DNA from: Lathyrus oleraceus
Lineage: Eukaryota; Streptophyta; Magnoliopsida; Fabales; Fabaceae
DNA: 64,000 bases
Direction: 5' to 3'
NCBI RefSeq assembly: GCF_024323335.1
Contig: NC_066580.1
Coordinates: forward strand, 253,990,977-254,054,976
Shown: positions 21,524-34,514 of the stretch, one piece after another
How positions within the stretch are numbered: position 1 is the stretch's first letter
Layout: each line of letters opens with the position of its first letter
The notes under the pieces: model-generated
Seen by the model: only the letters and a program-made list of their open reading frames with translations
Database searches by the model: none
Told to the model about the DNA's origin: nothing
Position numbers and translations under genes: made by a program

Positions 21524-23869
21524 AAAAAGTATAAGAAAAACATAATAGCTCGCTAAGTTGAAAACCCAAAAGGGCGGCTTAGGCAAAAATGAGCGTCTCG
21601 GTGGAGAACCCGCAAGGGTAATCCAGGCAAAAGTTAGAGACTTGAAAAAAGGAATATTTGCATCCCGCTAGATTGAGTACCTCACCCTGGGGCAATCTAG
21701 GCAAAAATTAGGGATTTGGCAAGTAACTGCATCCTGACAAGACTTTATGTTCCACAACCGTCTTTTCGTCAGAGATTCTCGATTCGTCGTCAACTGAAGC
21801 TTCGAATACATCGAGATTCAAGTTGGTAGAGAAAGGATCATTATGTTTAATGTATCCCTCTTCCAATATATATCACTGATTTCAAATTTGTACAGATCTA
21901 TGGAGTCTTGCCCTTTGCAGGCTACCATTCCATCAAATCAATTTGAGCTTTTATCCAATTATTTGCACTCTTATTTGTTTCAATTCAACAAATGTTTTGC
22001 ATGTTTTAATTGATAAAATGTCATTGTTTTAAACAAATAAATTTTTCAAAATTTGTTGTTTTAAACAAAGTGAACATTCACAATGATGAAAGGATACTTA
22101 AGAATCTCTCAGTGCTCTCCCAAGGGTGGCATGATTTCCAACAGGTAAGACATTTGTTCATACCCTGGCTTGGTTGTATCCTCTTTCTCCAGATCGTTGT
22201 TGGGGTTGTTCCCCAAGCAGAGTTGTTGTTGTGGGTTGTTCCCCAAGCAGAGTGCTTGTTGAAGACTTCGTTTTCTTCTCCAGCAATTTTATCTCCCCAG
22301 CATGGGTGCGTTCCTTTGGAAGATTCGGTAGTTGGTGGTTTGAGACCCCGGTACCCCGCCACTTTCCTCAGCGCAGTTGCCGACAGAGTTGTTACTTCTC
22401 TCCTTAGCATGGTTGCTTTCTTTTTGAAGATTCAGTGGTTGGTGGAGTGATATCCCGGTACTTTACCATTTTCCTCAGCGCAGTCGCCAGCGGAGTTGTT
22501 GCTATCTCCCCCATCGGAGCGTTTAGCCTTCAGCAGAGTAGTGATTATTTTCCTCCTCAGTAGTTGTTGATTTGTTTTTGGAAGGTGTAGCATTCAGTGG
22601 TTGATCCCCCAGCTCTCCTCCATATCCCCAGTGGGTTCCTCAGTGGATTCCCTGGCCGCCAGTAGATCTGTGGTATGTTGGATTGTATTTATGCAAAATC
22701 CCCAAGAGTTGGTATCCCTGACAGAGTCAGGATTGCATCTGTGATAATCCCCTCAGAGTCTCCGCCAGAGCTGGTATCCTCGACAGAGTTGCTTTTGTGG
22801 CAGTTTCTGCTTGTTGAAACCTCTGTTTCCCCAGTAGGGTCGGTTGGTGGTCTAGCATCCAGAGATTTGATTGATTTCCTGATTGCTTTTGATCCTCAGT
22901 AGAGTGACTTGTTGCAGAATCTACTTGTGTGATCTATTCTTCCTCCTCAGTGGGTGTATCCCCAATGGAATGGCTGACCGTATTTCCCAGTAGAGTTGCT
23001 TGTGCAGCTAAATTCTACATGGATGATCTGTTCTCCCTTTGTGGGTTGTTCCCCAGCGAAGTTATGTGGAGTTGCTTTCATAGCAGTTCTCGCCTGTGCA
23101 GTGAACTCTTGTTTCTCAGTTGATACTGAGGATCCCCCTGCGGAAATTTTGGGATTTCTCCCATTCCCCAACAGATTGGTCTTTGTGGCTGTTCATGCCT
23201 GTTGTGACTTTCTGTGCCCTAGTTGGGTTGTTTGTTGATCCATCACTCAGAGATTGTGATATCTCTGATCTTTTGCCTCCCCGCAGATCTTTGCTTTTTA
23301 GCATGTGGATCTCCAGCAGATTGGCTTTCCAGTTGGTTTTTCCTATGGAATTGTAGTACCGGGCGTTTGACTTCGGGACCTTATTTGTGTTAGATATGTC
23401 TGTTTTGTCAGCATTCATCAAACATAAGTTACGCATATTCATGCATAATCATAAAACATTTAGATATTCATGTTGCATTTGTTGCCATATATCTCTTGTT
23501 TGTTGTCTCCTGCTATGGGTGATATAGATCTCTTCAGTAGATCTCCCCAAGCAGATGTCGGGTGTCTAATCTCTCAATATAGAGTCTGCCCTATAAGCAG
23601 AAAGTGTTTGTCGTTCCTTCTGCAGTTCCCCACTGAGATATATCCTCGTGGATGAGGGTTTCTTCCGTTTCCTCCCAACACATATATTGGGATGGATTTT
23701 CCTATTGAGTTATATCCTCATAGGACGAGTCTTGATTCAGTCTGTCTGTTCGGATTGATCCCGAATTGGCTATTTGTCAACTGTTTCTTGTGCTTCCCTG
23801 TGGAATAAATGAATGAATTGCCCAGTAACCGGCAATAATTTTTTTATCCCCAGCGGAGTTTGGGCCTCT

Positions 23870-24370
23870 ACCCTTATACCGGTAGTTGTAAGTCCTATGT
23901 TCCCTCTTCTTGGCGGAATTTGTGGTTATATACCTTTTATTCCTCAGCAAGAGTTTGGTGGGTTTTCTACCCAGTATTCGGTAGTCGTAAATCCTCGTTT
24001 TTCTGCTCTCCAGCAGTTTGTGGTTTGTTATAAACCCTATTTTGTTCCCGTGTAGAATTGTGATTTCTTTCATTCCCACGCGGACGTTGTGGTTTTCTAC
24101 CCCGTATTCGGTAGATGTAAACCCTATCTTTTATCCTCATCGGAGTTGTTGGCTACTACCCTGTATTCGGTAGTCGTAAGTCCTATCTCTTTTCCCCTAG
24201 CAGAGGTAACCTTTGTGGTTCATTCTAGTTGATGGTGGATTTTGTGCTGTTGTGGTTTTATTCCCAACGGAGTCTGTGCTTTTTGTGGATAGTTGCCGGA
24301 TACTAGCAACCCTATCCCCAGCCAGAGTTTTGGTATTCTACCCCGTATTCGGTAGTTGTAAACCCTAATT
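23870..24370 (+). repeat. 3' UTR repeat family A
   Basis: Five copies of CGGTAGTnGTAAnnCCTA at about 23878, 23980, 24109, 24167 and 24350, most preceded by TACCCnGTATT and followed by a CCCCAGCnGAGT-like word. Spacing is irregular (58-183 bp), so this is a degenerate dispersed array rather than a clean satellite. It is absent from unit 2 because of the deletion. Confidence 0.65.
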
Positions 24371-24649
24371 TCTCCCCTTTGCAGAGTTAACTTTGTTGTT
24401 CATCCTAACCGATGATGGTTACTCTTTGTGGTTATCTTCATCCAGTATTCAATGTTGATATTCCTCCCTTGCTTCTGGATAATTGCCTTTTGCTAGCAAT
24501 TGTATCCCCAACAAATCTTCTTCTGGATAATTGTCGTTTGCCTGCAATTTTATCCCCTTTGAAGTCGCCAGCAAGTGCCCGGATAATTGTTGTTTATGCA
24601 ATTTATCCCCAGCAGGTCATCTTTCCTTTACCCTTTTGTTGGTAATGTT

Positions 24650-25570
24650 GTTGTTCCCTTTGATTGGTCATCTTTATATACCTAGTTTTGGTATCCCGAT
24701 GCCTTTCTTTTCGGTCGATTTATCCTTTATTAACCCAGTAACCGGTTGTGGATAATCTTCCATGCGAGTATGTTATCCACGTTCTGACGGTAATGGATAA
24801 TATATCTCATGCACTCTTCAGTCGAAGCCTGTTGTGTTTCCTCAGTCGAGTAAGATTCGTTATTTCCCTTTGTGGGAATCGAATATTCTTTGTTGTTCTC
24901 TTGGATAATTGAAGGAAGCTTGCAATTTATCCCCTGTGAGTTGTCTTTCGTTTACCCTGTTGTTGCTGGTAACGATTGTCTCTCTTTTTGGTTAGTCACC
25001 TATTATATACCTTGTAACCGGTATCTCTGGTGTCTCTTCCTTTCGAGTATATTATTCATGTTCTGACGGTAATGAATAATGTATCTCATTCACTCTTTGG
25101 TTGGAGTCCTTTGTTGATTATCCCCAACTGAGTAAGATTCGTATTCTTTGTAGAATCGAATATCCATCCTTTAACAAGTTTGTGTTTTGGATGATGAGTG
25201 TCTTGGCATATATACCAATTCACGTTTTCGGTAGGTCACCTATTATATACCCAGTAACCGGTATCCCTGGTGTTTCCTTCCATGCGAGAATATTGTCTAC
25301 GTTCTGACGGTAATAGATAATATATCTCATGCGAGTATTCTATCCATGTTCTGACGGTAATGGATATTATACCTCATGCACTCTTTGGGTTTGTGTCCCC
25401 AGCTGAGTAAGATTCGTTTTCCCGTTATGGATTCGAATATCCATCCTGTAAGTCGATTTGCTTTTTCAAGCCCTCCTTTCGGATGATGAGTGTCTTGGCA
25501 TATATACCAATTCACGTTTTGGTCGGTCGCCTATTATATACCCAGTAACCGGTATCCCTGGTGTTCCCTT
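24650..25570 (+). repeat. 3' UTR repeat family B (~240-290 bp)
   Basis: Four imperfect copies of a long unit containing TATATACCCAGTAACCGGTAT (varied; near 24736, 25014, 25255, 25545), then TTCTGACGGTAATGGATA and TATCTCATGCACTCTT, then GAGTAAGATTCGT. It is a candidate seed for a satellite, as Ogre 3' UTRs are known to give rise to satellites. It is lost from unit 2. Confidence 0.7.
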
Positions 25571-26349
25571 CTTTCTGCTCCCTATTATGACTTTGGTCCC
25601 CTGTGGAGTCAGATTTTCCTGAGTTGATGTACCTTTTTTAGGTCTTTCTCAGATGTTTGGTTGATTGATATCTCTCACCCTTATACCGGTCTTAGATATT
25701 CATTCTTCCTGAGTTTGTTACCCTTATACCGGTGACACCTCATTCTTTGTTGCTTCTCCAGGAGAGTCTTTTGTTAGACTTTCTCCAGTGGAGTTTCCGT
25801 TGTGATTTTACCCTTTTGCTGTATTGGCGTTTTCCCCAATATATGCATTTTTTCCCCAGCAGGGAGGTTCTTTGTGAATCTTTTCCCCAGTCCGAGTCCG
25901 GATTTCTATCCGAAGTATCCTTCGTGGATAGTTTGAGTCAGCTTGTGTCTTTCCAATGGAGGTGTTTTCCTTTGGAATTCTTTCTTTCCCCAGTGTGAGT
26001 CCTTCACTTCCCAGTGAGGTCTCTAATCTAGTCGTGTCTTGTTCACTCAGTGTCAGTTGTTTTCCCTAATTCAGAGTCGTGTCTTGCTCACGCATTCTTT
26101 TTTCTTTTTCTTATCCCCATGAGAGTCCTGTTAGAGTTCCTGTTCCTGGTGAGTATATTACTTCGATGGATCGTCTTCTCTTCTTTGTGGATCCATATTC
26201 CCCACAGAGTTTTGTTTCTTTTGCATGCATACATTTGCATCATGAGGTCTCTTAGGGACCAAAATTTGTCTCATTACTGTTATTTAAGCCCATTCTATCG
26301 CGTCGAGATGAAGATTTCTAAACTTCACTTCTCCGGCTAGAATGACCTT

Positions 26350-26362
26350 AAATAGGGGCATC
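26350..26362 (+). promoter_or_regulatory. polypurine tract, unit 1
   Basis: AAATAGGGGCATC immediately before LTR 2. It is the same sequence as before LTR 3 and close to the PPT of element H. Confidence 0.7.
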
Positions 26363-27490
26363 TGTAAGACCCCAATTTTGTCCCTAAGATCCCTCATGGC
26401 ATCATATCATATCATATCATTGCCTCAAGGATCATTGTGGACCTTGCTCCCTTCCCTGTGGGTGGGTTATATTTTGAGTGTGATTCTTGATCACCAAGCA
26501 TGTTTTGCATTTGTATATCATTGCTTTTCATTTGTTTACTAACCAAAAGTACAAAAATATGTCATCTAACCCTTGTCTTACAGATGAAGCAATCAACAGT
26601 CAAAGCAGTCAAAGGCAGTCATTGAGCTATAGGTGGTGGCCATTCTTGAGAATTTGGACCCCACAATCATTATCAAGAGTTCATATGAGCTATGATATTA
26701 TTTTGAAGCAAAACCCCAAGTGGTAGAGGCCTGAATGTCATCTGAGCATAGCCAGGTCAATTGAAGGCCTAGAAAGTCAACTGCCAAGTCAACTGTGGAT
26801 TTGGAGGTGGGAAGTGACTAGAAATACTTCATTCATGTTCAAACAAGTCTCATTTGACATTTCAAATATCAACAATGAAGAATTTGAGGTCAGGTTAAAA
26901 CTTTCCAAAAATAGAAAGTGACCTATAATTCAAAATTGCCAAAAATGGAAAGGTTTTAACCTAGCTTCAACTTCAAATTACATCATCAAGAAAGCTTCAA
27001 ATGAAATTTTGTTGAACATGAAAGTTGTAGATCTTTCTTTCCCATTTCCAAAAAGTCCAAGATCATCCATTTCTCATGTGTGGTTAAGGAGTTATGGATC
27101 AATCATGGCCAAGGGTGACATGAACTTCAAACATGCATAACTTTCAAACCAAAAGGCCAAATGAAGTGGTTCTTTTTTGTACATTCATGTCTTGACATAT
27201 ACTATCCAGATCATGCATCACATGCCATGCATTCTCATCATATGATCATTTGAAATTTCACCTAAATTTTGGAGGGAAAATTATAATTTAAAATTGGTGC
27301 ATTGTTTTCACATTCCAACACTTGCATTGGCTTCCAAACAACATTTCAAGTGAATTCCAAGGCATTTTCGTGCACTGTTCCATTCATTTTCATGCATAGA
27401 GGTGCATTTGCTAATTTGCATTTACACCTTCATTTTACTAATCCATTTGCCTTTTGCTTAAGTGTGATTAAGAACATGATTAAGAGGGAG

Positions 27491-27497
27491 TATATAA
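27491..27497 (+). promoter_or_regulatory. LTR 2 TATA box
   Basis: TATATAA in GGGAGTATATAACCC, same context as in LTR 1. Confidence 0.6.
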
Positions 27498-30485
27498 CCC
27501 TAAGCATAACTGTTTTTCTGCTAACAACACTTCCTTTTTCAGATCTAGAAATTTTTCACACTTTTTTTCTCTCAAAATTTTCTTCCAATTTCTTCATATT
27601 CAATTCATTTCCTTGTTTAATCCTTGTTGTTGAGTTGATCTTGAGCAGGATCATCCATAGAATCAGTGGAATTCGTGCAAGGTGGAAGCATTCATGAAGC
27701 TTGATGCATCTATGGCAAATCCAAAATTCTGGTGAATTATGTGCAATTGAGCTTTGATCTTCCTTCCATTCATCTTCACAAGCATTGTAGAGAAGATTTT
27801 GAGCACTGCAAGGTCTGAACAACATCAAATCCAGTTCTGCTTCTACAAGAGGTTACAAATCGCATCTCCTAATCTTGCTTTTCATTGCCATAATATGATA
27901 GATCTTGTGATGCTGAGTAGTTTAGGCTTTGAATCAACGAATTTCCTGCAAAATTGAGTGAGAAATGATTGATTGAAGTTTGATGCATGATTATTTATCT
28001 CTTCGATCCGTGCTTGTTGTTATGATTCATGTTGAAATGATTATAGATTGTGAATGTATGATGCAAGACCTTTCCAATGATATGCGCCATGCTGATTTCT
28101 GTGCACTTTGGATTTTTCTGGAAATTTGAAGATGAAGATCTTGAAGATCTTCATCATGTTCATGAATGCTTGCGTTTTTCCTGCGAATTTAGTTACAACC
28201 TTCATGTGTTTACCTGCGAATTTTGATGCGTGTTCTTCATGATTTCCTGCAGATTTCGTATCCAGCCGTGCATGCATTAGCTAGGGTTTCACATGTATAG
28301 GTCCACGTATCCGCTTGCATGGCATTTTGGTGTGTCTTCATTCGTTTGACCGAGCACACGCGGGCTTTGACTGCCACATATGATTAATGAAACGACGCGT
28401 TTCATTGTTGGCGCCAGTCACATTCAAATTGTGACATGCTTCGATTCCTGGCCATGCTTCTTTTCAAAATTGCCATGCTATTATTTGTTTTCCCTCCATA
28501 TTCATGTACATGCTTCTCATACTTTTTTTTATTTTTTCTCCATCTTCCGAAATTCATATTAAATTGAAAATAGCTCCAAAAAATGTGTGGTTTTTTGCTT
28601 GATGTCACATTTTCTGTCTAGGATTTTATGAGCATTTTTCCATAAATTGTGCATGGCTAGAAATTAATTTTGCCTAGGGTTTGTGAACATGTATGCCTTT
28701 TTGTACCTTGATTTCCATATCTTTTGTGAAATGATGAGTTTTAATCTAATGCCTATGAGATTTGACATGTTGAAACTAGACTCTTGGCTGGACATTTTGG
28801 TGTTGAGTTTGCATTTTTACCACTTGTGGTTTCTGTTTTATGATCATGTGAATGTAGGTGTGACAATTTGTGTCACACCTTTGCTTGTCCAACTTGATTA
28901 ATTGATTTTCCATGCCAAATGAATTCGAATTGATGTGATTTTTTGTATGATGTTCCTTGTGGATGTTGTGAATGCTCATGATTTGTTATGGAATTTGTGG
29001 ATTGATTTCTGATTTGATTGAGATTTTTCATTCTGGATGTTCATTTGTGCACTTTTGAATGGTCTTGAATTTCATTGGTTTGTGAAATGCTTGTGCTTTA
29101 TCCTATGGATGTGAAATTTTACATATTAATTCTAGACATGTTGAAGATTTTTTTGGCTTTGATTTGAGGTTTTTACCATGTTTCATTTCTGTTTTAGGTT
29201 TGTCCTAAGTTGATGTGTCATTTGGTGTCATATTTGAGCTTGTTTTGATTGCCTTGCCTTATACAATTTGATTACCATGCTTAATCATGTCCAGTTGCCC
29301 TAATTTTTGGTGTGTTGATCATGTTGTATGCTGTGTTCATCCATGAATTTTCTCAAGATTATTTGAATCATTTTTGAATTAATGTGCATTTGTTCATTCT
29401 GATGTCACAATGTGGTTACAACTTGCATACCTTGCCATGTTTAGCTTGTGAAATACTTTTGGTATATGATATTGATGTGAGACCTTTTGGATTGTTTCAA
29501 GATTTGTTTGAAGTTGATTCATGTTAATTTTCAGCTTCTGTTTTAAATTTTTTCTCCATCTTTGACCCTAGGCTTTGACCTAGTGGTTTGCCTCTCATGT
29601 TTGAAGCTTTGTTTCAGGTTACACATTCAAGTTACACAATTGATGATGCCTCATCTTGAGAGCATTTGATATTTGCTTTTGACTAACATTGTGTGTTTTG
29701 TAGGGTTGTTAACTCATTTGAGTTGGACTTGTGGCTTATGCCTTTGCTTATTGGGTTTGACTGTTGATATTGATGTTGTTTGATTGTCTGAGTTGTATAC
29801 TGATTTGTTTGATGTTTCCACAGGTACATTAGTTGCTTAAGTTCATTTTGAACTTGCTTTTGCTTGGTTGCTTAACCACTTAGGTATAACCTCTCTTCTT
29901 CATGTAGTCTGGAAGACCTGGCCTGTTATGTGGTCAGGCACCTGTCTGAAGTCCTCCTTAAGAGGCAATGCTTGTGTTTGTTTACTTTTTGTGCCAAGCA
30001 GGAAAAGTCCTTTGATAAGGCAATTGGTAGATAAAAGAGATGTGTAGTCCATCTCCTACTATTCAGTGTGTCATTCCTTTGCTCACATAACATGTTGATG
30101 CATTGTGGATATTAACCCAATATCTATAGAGTCATTCACTTGTGGAGAGAGTTCCAACTTTCTGAACTCCCACACCTTCTATTATTCAAAGATCTCCCAG
30201 GCCAGGGATAGAAGCTATGAGGCACACCGTTCATCTCCATTTCATCTGCTTCACCTTAACTCTCAATGTTAAGGTTAAGAGCACAACGTACCCCATTCCA
30301 GTTGACTGTACAGTCTAACCTTGTTTGAGCCTAATTGCTTGTATATAGTGTGTGCTAATTGACTTGTTTGTCTGTTTGCTTGATTCATCTGTGCATATTT
30401 GCTTGAGTTTGTCTTTGTGCATTTATCATCATCATTTGTTATCATTTCATAAACCTTGCTTTATAGCATTTTTTGCTTTGTCCAT

Positions 30486-30735
30486 GGAGGAGACAAGCAT
30501 AAGTCCATTACTTGGCAGTTGTTCCAATGATATGGTGTGAGACTAGTATAAGTCCAGTGATTGGCATCCGGTATCATTTATTTTGTTTAGGAGATTGGTG
30601 TAAATCCATTTATTGGTATCCGGTATCCATGTTTGTTTGTGAGATTGGTATAAGTCCATTGATTGGCATCCGATATCATGGTTTTATTTTAGGAGATTGG
30701 TATAATTCCAGTGATTGGAATCCGGTATCCATTTG
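30486..30735 (+). repeat. ~50-bp tandem repeat inside LTR 2
   Basis: Same array as in LTR 1, with a few private substitutions (ATCCGATATC at one copy). Confidence 0.8.
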
Positions 30736-31761
30736 TTTTGCTTATTTGTTATTGCTCATTGTTGCCTATTCCAGAGGAAACACTTGAATCATCTTCCATA
30801 TGATTTCAAGAGGTGAACATCTGAGAAGTTTTACACTCCCTCACCCTCCATCCTTTTGTTTCTTTAAACTTCCATTTGCATGTTAATCCAAAACCTGAAA
30901 ACCATTGTGCAAACATTTTCATGTCTTTTCAAATTAGAAACCTAGGCCTTAAGCCTTTGACTTTTCAAACTTCATTTTCTTAACACTTCTTTGAATTAAA
31001 TTCTAATCATACTTTGACCATCTTTTGTGAATAAATCCTAATTGGTTAATCCAACTCATTCAATGATTTTGTGGCTTTGTCCATTCTTGATAAGTTTTCA
31101 TACATTAGCCATAGGTTTGATTTATCCTAGTTGGTTGATGTTAATCTCACCTTTTTGTCCTTAGTGATTGAATTGTAAGACTTCCTTGCTTATTATAGGG
31201 TTAACCCCTCACTAGCAAGTTGAAGCTTTTCTCACGTGGTGGACTCGTTGTTTGTATAAGGTTGAGTTTTCTCCCGTGGATAACGAAAGACCTTAGGGAT
31301 TTTGTTTTAAAATGAACCCACTCATATTTTGGAAATCTTTTAGCCGAACTACGGCGTTTTGATCCTTACCTTTCATGGAAGGTACGTAGGCAACGGGTTC
31401 ATCCGTTCAAACACAAAAACAATAAAAATTGTATATTCTTTTCTCATCCCTTCATTCATGTTTGCACAATAAACATTTTCATAACAAATAACATTTCATT
31501 ACAACAAGTGTGAAAAGGGCTCCCTAGGAGTACCTAGAACGTTTTGGCTGCCTAACACCTTCCCATTGCATAATTTACCCCTTACCCAGATTCTCTGATC
31601 TTTTTATTAGTTTTCTATGTGTAAAACTTCTTAGGCTTTTGTTCGCTTTTTAGCCATTCCTTTGGATAAATAAAAGTGCGGTGGCGACTCGATTCTTTGT
31701 ATGCTTTGCTTTTGATTTAATCAATAAATCATAAAGTGACGAATACACCGCTACAGAAAAG

Positions 31762-31779
31762 TGGCGACTCTGCTGGGGA
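31762..31779 (+). promoter_or_regulatory. primer-binding site, tRNA-Arg type (unit 2)
   Basis: TGGCGACTCTGCTGGGGA, identical to unit 1 and again 6 bp after the LTR end. Confidence 0.85.
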
Positions 31780-32770
31780 TCTAAAGATCCTTTGTGGTAT
31801 TGCCTACTTTTCACCCTTGTTGTGTGATATTGTTATTTGTTATGTGACATATTTTTGTACAATTTGGGATAAGTGTATTGATTGTAATGTTTGAATTGTT
31901 TGATATACAATTGTTGTTTGCTTTGGTGATCTCTGTGAGATGAGTTCTATACCCGAACTCGAGTGCACCTTAGGATAGGAGAATGGCATAGTCTTGTCGA
32001 CTGGTGTGGAGTATTCCTTAGCCAGTTGACTTGCGAGTCCATTCACTTGGTGGAGGTCATGTTGGATTAATAATGTCACACAAGTTATTTGTGGTTAGGC
32101 ATTATTCTTTCAATCATGTGCCTTAGAAGCCAAGGACCTTAGTTTACCAAGCCCATCTTGGCCTATTTTTAGGACATAGTGCGGAGGTCGTTCAGATGTC
32201 AGATCTGATGCGATTGTTACGCGATACTACACTCATAAGAGTCTCTCTTGAGAATATTTTTGGAATACGAGTATTCGTTTCTCCGATAATATTCGAAAGA
32301 TGGGATGATGACTATGGGAACCTCTGGTAGAACATGCTCGACAGGTTTAAACCCTGGTACACTCCCTTTGGGTGGTTCTTAACCGAGACTCCATGCTCGT
32401 GACTCTCAGCAAACCCGTGATTCATGGTTGAGTCGTTCAGACAGCCTTAATATCAAGTGAACCTGGGTGTTGATAAGGTGTAAAACCTAAATCCACCAAA
32501 ATGGATGGTTGATATTAAGGATGATTGAGCCGGTTCATGTACCGTTAATATCAATGGAACTTGGGTGTTGATAAGGTGAAAACCATAATCCACCAAAATG
32601 GATGATTGATATTAGGGATACAATGAGCTTTCCCATGACCTTTGTCTGGTGTGATTTGCTTGATCCTTGAGTGTGATTGTTGCATTCATGCATTCATCTG
32701 CATTCATGTCATCAGAAAAGTGAGAAAATTTTCAAGGAACTTAAAGGGTTTATTTGCAAAATTTTCAGAC
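31780..32770 (+). other. 5' leader of unit 2
   Basis: Collinear with the unit 1 leader, including the 97-bp duplication (32448 and 32545). One copy has a small change (ATCAAGTGAACC). No gene seen. Confidence 0.7.
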
Positions 32771-34219
32771 ATGGAAAGACCGAAAAGGCATACAAAGAAG
32801 TACAACTTTAGACAACCTGATGTGAAAGAGTTAAGGAATCTGACATCTTATGTACTAGATCCCTTGGGTTTCAAAGCTCGTTATGGGAAGCTTCTGCCTC
32901 TGTTGACTACTCAGGTTGATGAGGGGTTGATGAGTACTTTGGCGCAGTTTTATGATCCTCTGTATCACTGCTTCTCTTTTCCGGACTTCCAGTTGTTTCC
33001 TACCTTGGAGGAGTATGCTCATCTTGTGGGTATTCCCGTTCTGGATCAGGTGCCGTTCAGTGGCTTAGAGAGTATTCCGACTGCTCGAGAGATCGCAGAC
33101 TTGTTGCACATAGATGAATCTTTGATTAAAGCTAATCTGACTACCAAAGGTGGAATTCAGGGTCTTCCTTCTGATTTCCTCATTGCTCAAGCTACCGTGT
33201 ATGGGAAGGCCATGAATGAGGATGCCTTTGAGGCTTTATTTGTGCTGCTCATCTATGGTTTGGTATTGTTCCCCAACATCGACAAATTTGTGGATGTGAA
33301 CGCCATTAGGATCTTTTCGGTTCTTAATCCCGTTCCTACTCTGTTGGGTGATGCCTATGTCTCTTTGCATCTGAGGAATGCAAAAGGTGGAGGAGTTATT
33401 GTGTGCTGTTTACCTCTGCTGTATAAGTGGTTTATTTCTCACTTACCGCAGACGGTTTCTATCAAGGAGAACAAGGGATGTCTACGGTGGTCTACGAGAC
33501 TCATGTCTCTCACTAATGACGATATCTCTTGGTATGATCGCGTGTATGATACTGTTCAGATCATTGATTATTGTGGTGAATTCCCTAATGTGCCTCTTCT
33601 TGGTACATGTGGTGGGATCAGCTACAATCCTATCTTAGCACGTCGTCAGCTTGGGTTCCCCCTAAAGGATAAACCTCATAACATTCTGTTAGAAGGTGTG
33701 TTCTTTCAGGAGGGTAAAGATCCCCAAGGCCTGAAAGCCAAGATGGTCCGCGCTTGGCGCAATATTCATAAGAAGAGTAGAAATGAATTGGGTCCGAAGA
33801 ATTGCATCGCTTTGGAGCCATATACTTCTTGGGTCAGACAGAGAGCTGTTGTGTACCTTATGCCGTATGATCATCCGAGACCTACACCGTTGGATGTGGC
33901 TGGGCCTTCAACCCTCCCCAACCAAGGCGTAGAGGAGTTGAGAGAAGAAGACCTTTCACGTGCTTGGATCCGTGAAAGAGAAGAATTGCTTCATCAGATT
34001 AAGGAGAAGGACACTCTGATTGAGTTTCTCGAGCATCAGGTGATCGACGATCCGAATGATACTTGGACTTCTCTGCTTCCTCAGTCTTCCAAATTCTGGA
34101 AGAGGAAGTATGATCGGCTTGCAAAGGAGAAAGCGGACATGGAAGCTGACTATGAGAGAGAGATCAAGAAGCTTTGTGCATCTCGTCTTCCAGCATCCCG
34201 AGCTTCTAGGGATCCATAG
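32771..34219 (+). CDS. Ogre-type ORF1 protein, unit 2
   Basis: Intact ORF of 482 codons from ATG 32771, the second copy of the unit 1 ORF1. The in-frame upstream ATG of unit 1 is GTG here, which supports 32771 as the start. Differences from unit 1 are scattered single amino-acid changes (for example VMFIYG to VLLIYG, PLLYKWFISHLPQTI to PLLYKWFISHLPQTV) with no stop or frameshift. The N-terminal plant-mobile-domain-like block and C-terminal coiled coil are conserved. Function unknown; see unit 1. Confidence 0.85.
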   Translation: MERPKRHTKKYNFRQPDVKELRNLTSYVLDPLGFKARYGKLLPLLTTQVDEGLMSTLAQFYDPLYHCFSFPDFQLFPTLEEYAHLVGIPVLDQVPFSGLESIPTAREIADLLHIDESLIKANLTTKGGIQGLPSDFLIAQATVYGKAMNEDAFEALFVLLIYGLVLFPNIDKFVDVNAIRIFSVLNPVPTLLGDAYVSLHLRNAKGGGVIVCCLPLLYKWFISHLPQTVSIKENKGCLRWSTRLMSLTNDDISWYDRVYDTVQIIDYCGEFPNVPLLGTCGGISYNPILARRQLGFPLKDKPHNILLEGVFFQEGKDPQGLKAKMVRAWRNIHKKSRNELGPKNCIALEPYTSWVRQRAVVYLMPYDHPRPTPLDVAGPSTLPNQGVEELREEDLSRAWIREREELLHQIKEKDTLIEFLEHQVIDDPNDTWTSLLPQSSKFWKRKYDRLAKEKADMEADYEREIKKLCASRLPASRASRDP

Positions 34220-34514
34220 GATGTTTACTTTCCTTTTCCCATGTAATAATCAAAAATGCTGTACTTCTTGGTCAAATATATTTGATGAGATATTTTCCAT
34301 ATGCTATTAAATGCTTAAATATTCAAATTTGCAAATAATGCCCTAAAAGTTCCTTGAAATAAAAAACAAAGCATATGCACAAGCATTGCATGCATCATTT
34401 TGCATAAGCAGGTTGTTCTGGTCTTCTTGTCTGTGGCCTAACTCTGTACTCTTCATTTATTTTGAAGACAAGCTAACTCACCGGTACTATACCAGAGCCA
34501 ATTCTGCTAGATTG

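Larger units (their letters stand above)
21524..26349 (+). other. long 3' UTR of unit 1
   Basis: 4.8 kb without a convincing gene. It begins with three degenerate copies of a motif ending CTAGGCAAAAATTAG (21540-21720), also seen in element H. From about 22200 to the PPT it is studded with variants of TCCCCAGCAGAGT, for example at 22210, 22240, 22365, 22472, 23050, 23847, 24315 and 26199. Two longer repeat families follow (separate entries). Short ORFs here are open by chance and are not supported by codon pattern or similarity. Confidence 0.75.
26363..31755 (+). repeat. Ogre-like LTR 2, shared middle LTR (5393 bp)
   Basis: TGTAAGACCCC to GCTACA. It serves both as 3' LTR of unit 1 (after its PPT) and as 5' LTR of unit 2 (before its PBS); no target duplication flanks it. 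It agrees with LTR 3 at many sites where LTR 1 differs, for example ATATTTTGAG near 26470, CATTGCTTTT near 26520 and GAGAAGATTTTG near 27791. It contains a TATA box at 27491-27497 and the ~50-bp repeat at 30486-30735. Confidence 0.92.

Noticed and set aside
22010..23442. Overlapping ORFs in the 3' UTR of unit 1
   Set aside because: Open frames on both strands with Cys/Ser/Pro-rich junk composition; region is built of short repeats and part is deleted in unit 2 with no sign of selection.
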